From contig SLNO01000101.1 in the NCBI GenBank assembly GCA_007132975.1, positions 1-45,650 of the forward strand: a stretch of DNA of 45,650 bases. The letters are read 5' to 3'. Within the stretch, counting starts at the first letter, position 1. Each line of letters begins with the position of its first letter. Below, piece by piece: positions 26,751 through 35,818 of the stretch. Made by a program: the position numbers and the translations under genes. The notes beneath the pieces are model-generated. The model ran no database searches. It had not been told where the DNA came from and saw nothing but the letters and a program-made list of their open reading frames with translations. The stretch is from Balneolales bacterium (GTDB lineage: Bacteria > Bacteroidota > Rhodothermia > Balneolales > Natronogracilivirgulaceae).

Positions 26751-29700
26751 TTATTCCTTATGACGGTAAGCGGCTGACACGCGATCCGTCAGCGAATCAA
26801 ATACAGAGTACATGACCGGAACTATGACCAGCGTAAGGAACGTGGCAAACATAAGCCCGCTTATAATGGTGATGCCCATGGGCCCCCAGAATTGCGTACT
26901 TTCTGTCCCGAATTGAACAGCGGGATCCAGCTCCGTCAAAAGTCCGATATAGTCAATATCGATCCCGAAGGTAAGCGGTATGAGGCCAAGTATGGTGGTC
27001 AGGGCCGTCAAAAGAACGGGACGAAGCCGGATCGAACCCGCTTCTATGATAGCCTGCATCCTCGGCATTCCCTTGTCCATCAACTGCTTGATGTACTCAA
27101 CCAGTACAATGTTGTTGATGCAGACAATTCCAGCCAGACTGATCACACCCACGAAGACCATGACACTGAACTCCGTACGGGTTACGATAAGCCCAAGCAG
27201 GACACCCAGAAGGCTGAGCCCCACGGCGATCATGATTATGAACGGGATGACCAGACTGTTAAACTTGGCAAGAAGAACCAGGAAAATAAGTATGAAACTG
27301 ATGAGCAGCGCAAGTGTCAGAAACCCGAAGCTCTCATCCTGATCTTCACTTTCACCCGTATACTTCATCGTGTAACCGGATGGCAAGGAAGCCTGATAAT
27401 CTCCAAGAAAATCCTGAACCTGCATTAGTACCTGGGGACCACTGAAACCCGGTCCTGCATCGGCCTCAACAATGGCCGTACGCATCAGGTCCAGCCTCGT
27501 GATTCTTCCGGGACCGATTCCTTCCTCAAAATCGGCGACAGAGACAAGCGGAACCTGCCGTCCCATCTGGTTCACCGTCAGATCACGAAGCTTGTCAAGA
27601 TCATCTCGGTCCTCTTCCCGCAACCGGACTACTATGTCATATTCATCTTCTCCATCCCGGAATGTACTTGCCTCAAGACCGTTGACAGCAATTCTGACCG
27701 TCTGGGCAATATCCGAAAGTGTGAGGCCAAACTGGCGGGCCTTTTCATGATTGATACGGATGCTGTATTCCGGCAGTCCTCCGCTGACATTGTCCCGCAC
27801 ATCCACCAGCCCGGGAATGCTCCCGGCAAACTGAGCCTCGCGCAGCTTTTGGCTGACCTCACGTGTCATGCGCTCAACCTGGGCAAAATCCGGTCCGGAT
27901 ATCTCAATATTGACAGGAGAACCAGTGGGCGGACCGATCTCCTGGCCCTGTACCTGGATCAGAAAGTCCGGCACCTCTCCAATAGCATCACGTATCTTGG
28001 CCATGGTAACGCTGCTGGACTCCTTCCTGTCGGAAAAATCAACCATATTCAGCGATATGCGTGCACGCTCTGCACTGGGCACACCCGCGCCGAATCCGCC
28101 GGTCGCTGCAATCCCGACATTTACCTGTATGTTCTTGACACTCTCCCGTGTCTCAGAGCTCTCATCCAGAAGCACCCCCAGCCGGGTCTGGATGTCGCGC
28201 ACAATGTCATTGGTGGCGTCAACATTCATCCCTAGTGGTCCTTCGATGTTGATATCAATTCGATTGGGGTCCGTGTCAGGGAAGAAATTGAGACCCGTCG
28301 GTACCAGGTTAAATACGATTATGATTGCGATGAGCGCACCAAATACAGAGTTGAGAAGCCTCGCCCTGTTATCTGAAAGAATGATGGGTGTTTTTCTCTT
28401 GCGCAGCGTGCCCAGCAAGCCAACTGCCATCACAAAAAACGGGATCCCAAGCACCGACAAAATAATCTTCTCATCCACCCTGGCTCCAAGCAGCCAGAAA
28501 CCAAACAATGTCATAAGAAATACCACGGCCACAATCACACCGCCTTTCACACTTCGCCAGCCCCCCAGGAACACTGATTCAATCGTGTGGATGATGATTC
28601 CAAGTATTCCGATGAGAAGGGCAAGGAACCCCAGCAACAATACAGGGGCTGTGGCCGCTGGCAGTGTGACCGGGCCAAGGCTAATCACCGGTTTTGACAA
28701 AAATGCCGATAACAATCCGCCGAGTACCAGGAGCAGGAAACCGATAGTGAAGGCCGAAAGGCTGAACATATTCCTCATGTAGGCAAAACGTACCTTGTAG
28801 TTACGCTGCAACATCCACCCGAGGAAAGACTTGTACCACTCAATAAATCGCGGGAGCAGGCTTTCGGTGAAAACCGTGCTCAGTGGCTTGACAAAAAGAC
28901 GGTAGGTGATGATGAAAAAGAGCGTAACAAGAACCAGGACTATCAAAGTGATGTAGTTGCTGATGCCGATCACAGCCGCAGACAGCACAACTCCTCCTAT
29001 AATGGTGCCTTTCATCAGCCGGCTTTTTTCCTTCTTTTTCTCCGTGCTCAGCCTCACAAAGAACCCTGTAAGAGCCGGATAGATAACAAGAGCAATAAAG
29101 AGTGAACTTAACAGGACAATGATCAGCGTCATAGGCAGATAGCTCATGAATTTGCCGATAATGCCGGGCCAGAAAAGCAGAGGGAGAAAAGCCGCAACAA
29201 GCGTAGCCGTGGAGGCCAGAAGGGCATATCCCACTTCATTGGCACCCAGCCGGGCCGCTTCAAAACGCTCATGCCCCTTCTCCCTGAAACGATAGATATT
29301 TTCAACGATCACCACGGAATTATCCACAAGCAACCCCAGCGCAATAATCAGGCTGAACAGGATCACGAAGTTGATGGTGAGGCCCATGATCGACATGACA
29401 AGGAAGCCGGTGAAGATCGCCAGCGGCACCGCCGTTCCAACCAGCAGCGCATTCCGAATGCCCAGGAAGAAGACCAAAACAAGCACAACAAAGAGCATAC
29501 CACTTATGATGCTGTTTTCCAGGTCGGTGATCAGGTTCCTGATATCATTGCTCGCATCGTTTGTGAGTATGATCTGGGTGCCGGCAGGAAAACCGAAGTT
29601 GGCCAAAACCTCATTCACCTCTTCAGATATTTCGAGAATGTTGGATCCGGACCGCTGTTTGATGTCCAAACTGACCACAAGGTTCTCACTGACCTCTTCG

Positions 29701-30614
29701 ACAGGAATGGGAATCAGATCTCCGTTGTCTTCTTCAATCCGGAATGCGGTCAGTCTCGCAAAGCTCTCCCGGTCCTTGAAACCATAGACAACTTCAGCCA
29801 CATCCCGCATGTACACCATGCCCAACGGGGTCGGCCCTCCGTTGCCTCCTCCTCCTCCACCGCCACCGCCAATCTGCGGTGCGAAAATGACCAAATCCTC
29901 TATCTCGTTGGGATGCTGGAATTCGCCGGTAATCCGGAGCAAATAGGAAAGGCGGTCAACATCCACGTTGCCACCCGGAATCGTCAGGTTCTGACCCTGG
30001 ATAGCCCCGATGATCTGCTGGAATGACACATTGTAACCCTTCATCAAATTGAGGTCTACATTTACCTGGACCTCTCGCTCAAGACCACCGATAACATCCA
30101 CTTCCCTTACCCCGGGAATGGACTCCAGCTCATCCTCAAGACGTTCTGCCAGCTGGGTAAGCTGCGCCAGCGAATAATCCGCGGCAAGGTTGATGGTCAT
30201 GATCGGGAAATCATCAATGCTGAACTCCGTAATGATCGGTTCTTCGGCATCGGATGGGAGCTCCGAGCGGGCAAGGTCCACCTGTTCCCGGACCCTCTGG
30301 CTGGCAACAATGTTCTCAACGGCGAGATCGAACTCCACGATGATGCTGCTGAAACTTTCAAAGGTCGTAGACCTGATCTCGCTTACTCCTTCAATCCCCT
30401 GCAATTCACGCTCAAGGGGTTGAGTCACCAATGATTCCATGTCGGCTGGACCAATACCCGGGTAAATAGTGGTGATGATGAACAGCGGAATATCAATGGA
30501 CGGAGCCGATTCTTTGGGTATCGTGATGTAAGAAAAAAGACCGGCAACGATCAGGATACCCGTCACTACCAGGATCAGCGTACGGTTTATAATGGCTTGT
30601 TCAATTACTTTCAT
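26751..30614 (-). CDS. RND efflux transporter permease with an extra membrane-helix insertion
   Basis: A 1287-residue inner-membrane pump of the AcrB/HAE type, about 240 residues longer than typical members (near 1040). The N-terminus KVIEQAIINRTLILVVTGILIV is TM1. The TM4 proton-relay Asp lies in IIALGLLVDNSVVIVENIY. The C-terminal half has SLLGVLLGLIVTRTEFSVMVFVGV and INNIVLVEYIKQLMDKG. Between TM6 and TM7 (about residues 525-750) an added region with several hydrophobic helices separates the halves, before LNFFPDTDPNRIDI starts the second porter domain. A run of nine Gly residues followed by NGG occurs at about residue 250. It is the last gene of the TetR-TolC-HlyD-RND set. The substrate is unknown. 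Confidence 0.93.
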   Translation of the reverse strand: MKVIEQAIINRTLILVVTGILIVAGLFSYITIPKESAPSIDIPLFIITTIYPGIGPADMESLVTQPLERELQGIEGVSEIRSTTFESFSSIIVEFDLAVENIVASQRVREQVDLARSELPSDAEEPIITEFSIDDFPIMTINLAADYSLAQLTQLAERLEDELESIPGVREVDVIGGLEREVQVNVDLNLMKGYNVSFQQIIGAIQGQNLTIPGGNVDVDRLSYLLRITGEFQHPNEIEDLVIFAPQIGGGGGGGGGNGGPTPLGMVYMRDVAEVVYGFKDRESFARLTAFRIEEDNGDLIPIPVEEVSENLVVSLDIKQRSGSNILEISEEVNEVLANFGFPAGTQIILTNDASNDIRNLITDLENSIISGMLFVVLVLVFFLGIRNALLVGTAVPLAIFTGFLVMSIMGLTINFVILFSLIIALGLLVDNSVVIVENIYRFREKGHERFEAARLGANEVGYALLASTATLVAAFLPLLFWPGIIGKFMSYLPMTLIIVLLSSLFIALVIYPALTGFFVRLSTEKKKEKSRLMKGTIIGGVVLSAAVIGISNYITLIVLVLVTLFFIITYRLFVKPLSTVFTESLLPRFIEWYKSFLGWMLQRNYKVRFAYMRNMFSLSAFTIGFLLLVLGGLLSAFLSKPVISLGPVTLPAATAPVLLLGFLALLIGILGIIIHTIESVFLGGWRSVKGGVIVAVVFLMTLFGFWLLGARVDEKIILSVLGIPFFVMAVGLLGTLRKRKTPIILSDNRARLLNSVFGALIAIIIVFNLVPTGLNFFPDTDPNRIDINIEGPLGMNVDATNDIVRDIQTRLGVLLDESSETRESVKNIQVNVGIAATGGFGAGVPSAERARISLNMVDFSDRKESSSVTMAKIRDAIGEVPDFLIQVQGQEIGPPTGSPVNIEISGPDFAQVERMTREVSQKLREAQFAGSIPGLVDVRDNVSGGLPEYSIRINHEKARQFGLTLSDIAQTVRIAVNGLEASTFRDGEDEYDIVVRLREEDRDDLDKLRDLTVNQMGRQVPLVSVADFEEGIGPGRITRLDLMRTAIVEADAGPGFSGPQVLMQVQDFLGDYQASLPSGYTMKYTGESEDQDESFGFLTLALLISFILIFLVLLAKFNSLVIPFIIMIAVGLSLLGVLLGLIVTRTEFSVMVFVGVISLAGIVCINNIVLVEYIKQLMDKGMPRMQAIIEAGSIRLRPVLLTALTTILGLIPLTFGIDIDYIGLLTELDPAVQFGTESTQFWGPMGITIISGLMFATFLTLVIVPVMYSVFDSLTDRVSAAYRHKE

Positions 30615-30705
30615 GGAAGGGATGCCAAAAATGTTCTCTGGAAAAAAACTGTTTGCTTAAATAAGCATTCATTGGATTCAAAGCCGCCGGCGGATGCCGG
30701 CAGTT

Positions 30706-31791
30706 TCAGAAGTAGCGCTGATAATCTCTCCGGTTCTGTACCTTGACAAAGTCTCCGTCACTTACGTTGGTCTGTCCAGCTACGACGACTTCATCTCCCG
30801 GCTCCAGCCCTTCCTCAATAACGATCATTGCACCTGAGGAAGCTCCGGTCACAACCCTCCTGGCCACCGCTTTCTTGAAATCACCATCCTGACTGACCAC
30901 AAAAAGTTGCAGGCCGTCCTCGTCGCGCACAAGGGCCGTACGGGGCACAAGCAGCACATCCTCCCAGATTTTTCTGGTTACAGACAGGTTCACGACCATC
31001 TCGGGCTTCAGCAAACCATCCGCATTGTCCATTACTACCTCGATGGGAAAAGTACGCGTTTCAGGGACGATAAGGCTCCCCGCGTAGCGAACTTCGCTTG
31101 CGAGTTCTTCGCCGCCGTAACTTCTGAGACTTACGGTGACAGGCGCCCCTTCCCGGATATCGTTGATGAACCTCTCGGGCACACCTGCATTTATCCGGAC
31201 CCTGTCCAGATTGACCAGACGCAGTACCGGAATGCCGGGATTGACCAGTTCGCCTGCACTGACCATGCGTTCCTCAATGCGGCCATTAAATGGCGCTGAA
31301 ATGCGTGAGTCGCTGAGCTGTTTTTCAGCCTGTTCAAGTTGTGAGCGGGCCTGATCACGTTGGGTGCGGAGCTGATTGAACTGCAATTGACTGATAATGG
31401 AATCCTGCAAGAGCGGTTCCTGCCGGCGCAGTGCATCTTCGGCGAGTTCATAATTCGCACGGGCCATGGCAAGCGAAGAACTCACAATGCGATCATCAAG
31501 CAGGACCAGCTCCTGGCCTTGTCGCACACGTGCCCCCCTGTCTGCGATAGTGTGAACCCGTCCGGAGACTTCTGCCGAAATTACGGCATCGTCGATTGCC
31601 TCAACTGTTCCGGTAATGCGTACACGTTCGTCGAACGACCGCAGTTCCGTTACAAGTGTCTCTATAACCACTTCACGGGCCTGGACGTTGTTGTTGCCAT
31701 TTCCGTTATCCTGGCCGCACGCAACGGCAAAAACTGCAACCGCAAGCACGGGTGTGATCTTCTTCAATAGGTTCATTTGTTGTATCTTCAT
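30706..31791 (-). CDS. RND efflux periplasmic adaptor subunit (HlyD/MFP family) lipoprotein
   Basis: A 361-residue membrane fusion protein. The signal ends LAVAVFAVACGQD, a lipobox with the lipidated Cys at about residue 25. Family blocks are VRITGTVEAIDDAVISAEVSGRV with VRQGQELVLLDDR (lipoyl/barrel-sandwich half), an alpha-helical hairpin (about 95-160), ISAPFNGRIEERMVSAGELV (second lipoyl half), and later beta-barrel segments. It bridges the inner-membrane pump and the TolC channel. It lies 44 nt after tolC and 91 nt before the RND gene. A Met five residues in (31776) is a reasonable alternative start. Confidence 0.93.
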   Translation of the reverse strand: MKIQQMNLLKKITPVLAVAVFAVACGQDNGNGNNNVQAREVVIETLVTELRSFDERVRITGTVEAIDDAVISAEVSGRVHTIADRGARVRQGQELVLLDDRIVSSSLAMARANYELAEDALRRQEPLLQDSIISQLQFNQLRTQRDQARSQLEQAEKQLSDSRISAPFNGRIEERMVSAGELVNPGIPVLRLVNLDRVRINAGVPERFINDIREGAPVTVSLRSYGGEELASEVRYAGSLIVPETRTFPIEVVMDNADGLLKPEMVVNLSVTRKIWEDVLLVPRTALVRDEDGLQLFVVSQDGDFKKAVARRVVTGASSGAMIVIEEGLEPGDEVVVAGQTNVSDGDFVKVQNRRDYQRYF

Positions 31792-31835
31792 GTCATTTGT
31801 GTAGAAAATGTTTGCATCAGCTTTGTGTACGCCGG

Positions 31836-33566
31836 TTACAGGCGGTCCAGTGAAATCCCGAGCACAAGCTCGAAACGGCTAACTGCTAACAGATAATCGT
31901 GGACAGCCGCAAGGTAGGATAAGCGGCTCTGGTCAAGCAGCATGGACGCCTGCCTCTCCTCAAGGTTCGTTCCTACTCCCTCGAGCAGCCGTGTGCGGGC
32001 AAAATCGTAGTTCACCTGAGCCTGTTCAATATTACGCCTCTGGCTCTCAATCCTGCGCTCAGCCGTTCTCAGATTGCGAAGCGCCTGATCCACCTCAACA
32101 TGCACGGCACTGGTCAGGAATTCATACTGCAGTTGGCTCTTTCTCGTCTCAATACGACTTTGCTCCAGGCGAGCCCTGTTCTGGAATCCTGAAAAGAGAT
32201 TCCAGCTCACATTGATTCCCACGGCGATGTTCGGATTCCAGTAGGCATCATGGAAGAAGCCGCGGTTCTCGCTGGTGAACCGGAAAGGGTTGTCCGGGTC
32301 GGCCGGGTCACTCATGATGACCGTTCTGTTATCCGGCACACGGCCGATGTAGTCAAGGTTGGCAAAAGCACTGACTATCGGTCTGTAAGACGAGCGGTTG
32401 ATCCGTTCGTTGATACGGTTGATCTCAACGAAACCTTCTGCTTGTTTCAGATCCGGTCGAAATTCATTTGCGATAGAGACGGCCTCATCAAGCGTGATAT
32501 CACCGACAGGCTGCATGGCCGTCATGGCCAGATCTCCCATTAGCCTGATTGGACGGGTTGGCTCGAGGTTCAGTAGCAGATTGATGCTTCTTTTCGCTAG
32601 CTCGGCGCCGTTCTCGGCTTCAATGAGTTCCGTCTCAAGATTGACCAGCTCAACCTCGGCACTGAGCTGTTCGTAACGCGACGCAAGCCCCTGATCAACG
32701 GTTCGGGTGACATCGTCCACAGTTCTCCGAAGACGCTCAACACTGCTGCGGATCACTTCTACCTGCTGCCCGGCAAGCAGTGCCGAAAAGTAAGCCCTTC
32801 GCACTTCGTCGATAACCACCTGCCGTTCACGCTGAACCGCATCCTCGCTTAGCTTCTTGAACTGCTCAGCACCCTCGATGGCAGCAAATGCGGCTCCATT
32901 GAACAGTGTCTGGGTGATACTTAGTGAGAGTACAAATTGATTGTCGACGCTGAATGGATCATCGTCCATCGAGGGTGGCGTAATGCCGGCATCCTCGTAT
33001 CCCTGAATCTGCCGATCAATGTACTCGTCAAATGTCAATTCCTCTCGCCCTTCCAACCGGGCTTCTTCATTATACCTGAGCCAACCGATTGCTCCGAAGT
33101 CGGCAAATAGCTGATCAGCGCCGCTTCCTGCAAACGGATTGGCCGTTACAAGGTTGCGGGTGAAATTGCCAGTTGCGTTGACATTTGGATAAACGCTGCC
33201 CCACGCTTCCCTAACCTGCTGAATGGCTGTTTCGCGGTCCAGGAATGCCTCCCGCAGCCCAAAATTGTTTTCAAGCGCAATTTGTACCGCTTCATCGAGA
33301 GTAAGGGTAAGCGTATCGCTTTGAGATGCCAATCCGATATTGTATCCTTGCGCACGACCAGCAGAGAGAAGAATCAGCAGCAACAGTGCAGGCAACAGTA
33401 CACTCAGTAACGGCTGAATGGATCCCGTCTGTATTAAAGCGGTAGTCGAAACTTTGAATGAGTATTCGTCAGGATTCAGTGACCTCTGTGATGAGTGATG
33501 ACCTGCTTCATCGCCGGTCGATAGATAATTATCCAGCATAGGTAAATCCGTGTTTTGTCCTGGCAA
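31836..33566 (-). CDS. tolC: TolC family outer-membrane efflux protein
   Basis: A 576-residue TolC-type protein. An unusually long N-terminal segment (about 50 residues) precedes the hydrophobic signal core LLSVLLPALLLLILLSAG; a start at 33539, or a still later one, could give a more usual signal peptide. The mature part has LTLDEAVQIALENNFGLREA and a second repeat, ITLDEAVSIANEFRPDLKQA, the usual OEP duplication. Long alpha-helical stretches form the periplasmic tunnel (VRRAYFSALLAGQQVEVIRS and ALRNLRTAERRIESQRRNIE), and the C-terminus is FELVLGISLDRL. It forms the outer-membrane exit duct for the pump encoded downstream. Confidence 0.93.
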   Translation of the reverse strand: MPGQNTDLPMLDNYLSTGDEAGHHSSQRSLNPDEYSFKVSTTALIQTGSIQPLLSVLLPALLLLILLSAGRAQGYNIGLASQSDTLTLTLDEAVQIALENNFGLREAFLDRETAIQQVREAWGSVYPNVNATGNFTRNLVTANPFAGSGADQLFADFGAIGWLRYNEEARLEGREELTFDEYIDRQIQGYEDAGITPPSMDDDPFSVDNQFVLSLSITQTLFNGAAFAAIEGAEQFKKLSEDAVQRERQVVIDEVRRAYFSALLAGQQVEVIRSSVERLRRTVDDVTRTVDQGLASRYEQLSAEVELVNLETELIEAENGAELAKRSINLLLNLEPTRPIRLMGDLAMTAMQPVGDITLDEAVSIANEFRPDLKQAEGFVEINRINERINRSSYRPIVSAFANLDYIGRVPDNRTVIMSDPADPDNPFRFTSENRGFFHDAYWNPNIAVGINVSWNLFSGFQNRARLEQSRIETRKSQLQYEFLTSAVHVEVDQALRNLRTAERRIESQRRNIEQAQVNYDFARTRLLEGVGTNLEERQASMLLDQSRLSYLAAVHDYLLAVSRFELVLGISLDRL

Positions 33567-33683
33567 TAAATACCTTGTAATGTACTTTAATGTGCGTTTT
33601 TAATAATCAGAATAACCTGCAAAGAAATGTCACTCGCCCTGACCACCACTTTTTTTCATACTAAGGAACGGCAGGTTTGTGCT

Positions 33684-33734
33684 CTGTTAAAACCCTTGAA
33701 GACATCTCGCAGGTATCAAACAATTGTTTAACAG
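33684..33734. promoter_or_regulatory. Inverted repeats between TetR and TolC genes (possible operator)
   Basis: In the 190-bp gap between the TetR and TolC genes, a perfect 12-bp palindrome AAACAATTGTTT occurs at 33718-33729. An 8-bp inverted repeat overlaps it, CTGTTAAA (33684-33691) with TTTAACAG (33727-33734). Such a dyad upstream of a TetR-linked efflux operon is a natural candidate operator, but no second copy was found to support this. Confidence 0.35.
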
Positions 33735-33756
33735 GGAGGGGGCCTGAACCGTTTCA

Positions 33757-34374
33757 TTACTCTGAATCTTTTGTCATCTGTTCCAGCAGTGAGACAAGAT
33801 GAACCTTTAGCCTGCTTTTCATTGCCTCTGCCGTTGTTTTTTCAATGCCCAGAAAAGGAAACCCCTTTTCGAACATGAACATGTTGACCAGATAACTTTC
33901 GACGGTTGAGCTGAATGTTAGTACGCAAAGTTCGGTATCAATGTTTCGCAGATAACCACTTTTTTTTGCTTCGGCCAGTACACCGATAAACATACCGTGC
34001 ACCTCCAGCATCGTTCTCTGCAGATCCCGGAGAATTTCAGGCCGCTGATTCAAAAGACCGATCTCGCGAATGGCAATGATAACCGGTTTTGGGTTTTCGA
34101 ATGAATAATCGACGAACGCGAACAGAAACTTTCGGAAAGTGGTAACCGGATGATCTTCCTGACTTGTTATCTGCTCGAGGATTTTTTTGACGTTTGCAGT
34201 GTGCCGATCTATCAGCTCCTTGAGCAACTGCTCCTTGGATCCGAAGTAGTAGGAAAGCATGGCCACGTTGACCCCTGCCTCGTCCGCGATCATACGGGTT
34301 GTGGTGCTCCGGTAACCGTTCACGGCTATGAGGTCTTCCGCAGCATCGAGTATCGCATATTTTTTATCAGACAT
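33757..34374 (-). CDS. TetR/AcrR family transcriptional regulator
   Basis: A 205-residue regulator. The N-terminal helix-turn-helix is STTTRMIADEAGVNVAMLSY followed by YFGSKEQLLKEL (about residues 23-55), the classic TetR signature. The C-terminal half is helical and would form the ligand-binding and dimerisation domain. It lies directly upstream of, and in the same direction as, tolC-hlyD-RND with a 190-bp gap, so it probably represses this efflux operon and its own gene. The ligand is unknown. Confidence 0.93.
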   Translation of the reverse strand: MSDKKYAILDAAEDLIAVNGYRSTTTRMIADEAGVNVAMLSYYFGSKEQLLKELIDRHTANVKKILEQITSQEDHPVTTFRKFLFAFVDYSFENPKPVIIAIREIGLLNQRPEILRDLQRTMLEVHGMFIGVLAEAKKSGYLRNIDTELCVLTFSSTVESYLVNMFMFEKGFPFLGIEKTTAEAMKSRLKVHLVSLLEQMTKDSE

Positions 34375-34492
34375 GTGGATTGCTGATGTGGTAGAGTAAC
34401 TGGCTCAGGTTTCATACAAAGCGATGCCGGGACAAAATGCAACAAAGCAGGATTTGAACCACTATCAATCAGAATGGTCTCGGTTCGTCTAC

Positions 34493-34828
34493 TCAGATAA
34501 GACCATTTTCAACCGGGCACATATTGCGCAACCGCTCGAAGCGATAAATGCCGGTTTGATGACCATCGTTCCATATGATTTGCAATGCGTAATTACCAAC
34601 CTGGTTTATTCGGGTAATCAACCGGTCATGCTCCGATGGTTCCAGAAAAATTGCCGGATCAACCGGCTTCCCCATATTTTCATGCCCGCCCTGACAGAAT
34701 ACGCACGGGCAAGAGCGTCGTAATCCCTCCATCGGAAAACGGCTGTGGTGTCCGTCAGCCCAGACAATCTGCAACTCCCGGGCATTCGAACTGACTGTAA
34801 TACTTCTTATTTGAAATCTGGTTTCCAT
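34493..34828 (-). CDS. DUF971 domain-containing protein
   Basis: A 111-residue DUF971 protein, the domain also found at the N-terminus of gamma-butyrobetaine hydroxylase. Typical blocks are LQIVWADGHHSRFPMEGLRR, SCPCVFCQGG with a Cys-rich turn, and LQIIWNDGHQTGIYRFERLR. In other proteins the domain can bind zinc or an iron-sulfur cofactor; here three Cys residues (SCPCVFC) cluster and could bind metal. It precedes the TetR gene on the same strand by 118 bp and is divergent from yigZ. Confidence 0.9.
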   Translation of the reverse strand: METRFQIRSITVSSNARELQIVWADGHHSRFPMEGLRRSCPCVFCQGGHENMGKPVDPAIFLEPSEHDRLITRINQVGNYALQIIWNDGHQTGIYRFERLRNMCPVENGLI

Positions 34829-34889
34829 GAACCGCCTGAGAATCTTACATAATTTTTTAATTTAGCTGTAATAGAGGATATTTACCAAT

Positions 34890-34922
34890 GCTGTTATGAT
34901 AACGGCAGGATTACGTCCAGCC
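34890..34922. promoter_or_regulatory. Dyad plus GATTACGTCCAG motif just before yigZ
   Basis: GCTGTTATGATAACGGC (34890-34906) is nearly self-complementary (arms GCTGTTAT and ATAACGGC around one base). GATTACGTCCAGCC follows at once (34909-34922) and touches the yigZ start codon. The 12-base core GATTACGTCCAG is also found at 1071-1082 and 24202-24213. It may be a regulatory site or a short dispersed repeat. Confidence 0.35.
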
Positions 34923-34923
34923 T

Positions 34924-35562
34924 ATGAATGAAGAATATCTCAAAACCATTGCCAGCCCATGCACAGCCCGGCACACCGAGCGGGGGTCACGGTTCCTTGC
35001 TTTTGCCTATCCTGTAATGGACATGCAGGAGATCGAATCCAGGTTAACCGAAATAGCCGATAGATACCCCGATGCAACCCACCATTGCTATGCCTGGAGG
35101 TACAATCCGTTCCGGCCTGTTGAGTTTGTGCAGGACGACGGTGAGCCCGCTGGCACGGCCGGCTTGCCTATTCTGGGAGTAATAAAATCCGCAAATTTGA
35201 TCAATGCGCTGATTATCGTAGTCCGGTATTACGGCGGAACCAAACTCGGTAAAGCTGGGTTGATACACGCATACAGGGAAGCCGCAAGCCTTAGTCTGGC
35301 GACCGCTGGGAAATTGGATCTTGATCGCTTTGTGCCGTTTTCGATAGAGTATCCATATGAACAAGAAAACCAGATTCGCGAACTCATAAACCGGTTTAAT
35401 ATGGAAATCGAAAAGGAAACATACCTGGAGAAAGTCTCTCTGACATTATATTGTCGTGCTGCTCATTTCCGGGAGCTTACGTCTGTGCTGGACAACCTTG
35501 CGCACCTCGGGGTCAGGAGCAAGGCGGAACCGGAATGCTTCCGGCCTGTTGCCGGCCGTTAA
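34924..35562 (+). CDS. yigZ: YigZ/IMPACT family protein
   Basis: A 212-residue protein of the YigZ family. The signature is VRYYGGTKLGKAGLIHAYRE at about residues 100-119, preceded by ATHHCYAWRY and VQDDGEPAGTAGLPIL. The C-terminal half is the smaller ferredoxin-like domain. Eukaryotic IMPACT affects Gcn2 signalling, but the bacterial function is not settled; binding to ribosomes or nucleic acid has been proposed. It is monocistronic as far as can be seen, divergent from DUF971. Confidence 0.93.
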   Translation: MNEEYLKTIASPCTARHTERGSRFLAFAYPVMDMQEIESRLTEIADRYPDATHHCYAWRYNPFRPVEFVQDDGEPAGTAGLPILGVIKSANLINALIIVVRYYGGTKLGKAGLIHAYREAASLSLATAGKLDLDRFVPFSIEYPYEQENQIRELINRFNMEIEKETYLEKVSLTLYCRAAHFRELTSVLDNLAHLGVRSKAEPECFRPVAGR

Positions 35563-35757
35563 TACCACAGATATCTGGTCCCAGGCTCCGGGTCCCCATC
35601 CATGAACATAATCAAAATCACACTTTTTCATCCACCAGCTAAGCATCCTTGATGAAAAGCCTTAACAGATCATAAACTTTTGCAATGTTGTTTGTGATAA
35701 GAAAATGTCATCAAAATTTTATCTGACCCAATGAATCAAAAAATTGAAAACGCATGA

Positions 35758-35818
35758 AATGTCCAGGACCGGGCATCACCAGGTCTCACAGAAGTATGAT
35801 TTAAACGTCATGGACATT
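35758..35818 (+). promoter_or_regulatory. Long inverted repeat / stem-loop upstream of cobalamin adenosyltransferase gene (copy 2)
   Basis: The arms AATGTCCAGGAC (35758-35769) and GTCATGGACATT (35807-35818) form 11 of 12 pairs around a 37-nt loop. The loop contains CACAGAAGTATGATT (35787-35801), identical to copy 1. Compared with copy 1, an A-T pair has become T-A on both sides of the stem. The right arm ends 35 nt before the ATG at 35854, nearly the same distance as in copy 1. The element is bracketed by similar 20-bp sequences (35721-35740 and 35821-35840, 16 of 20 matching). Confidence 0.55.

Noticed and set aside
34440..34480. tRNA-like TTTGAACC sequence
   Set aside because: There is no cloverleaf or T-loop pairing around it; no tRNA could be folded by eye here or elsewhere in the window.
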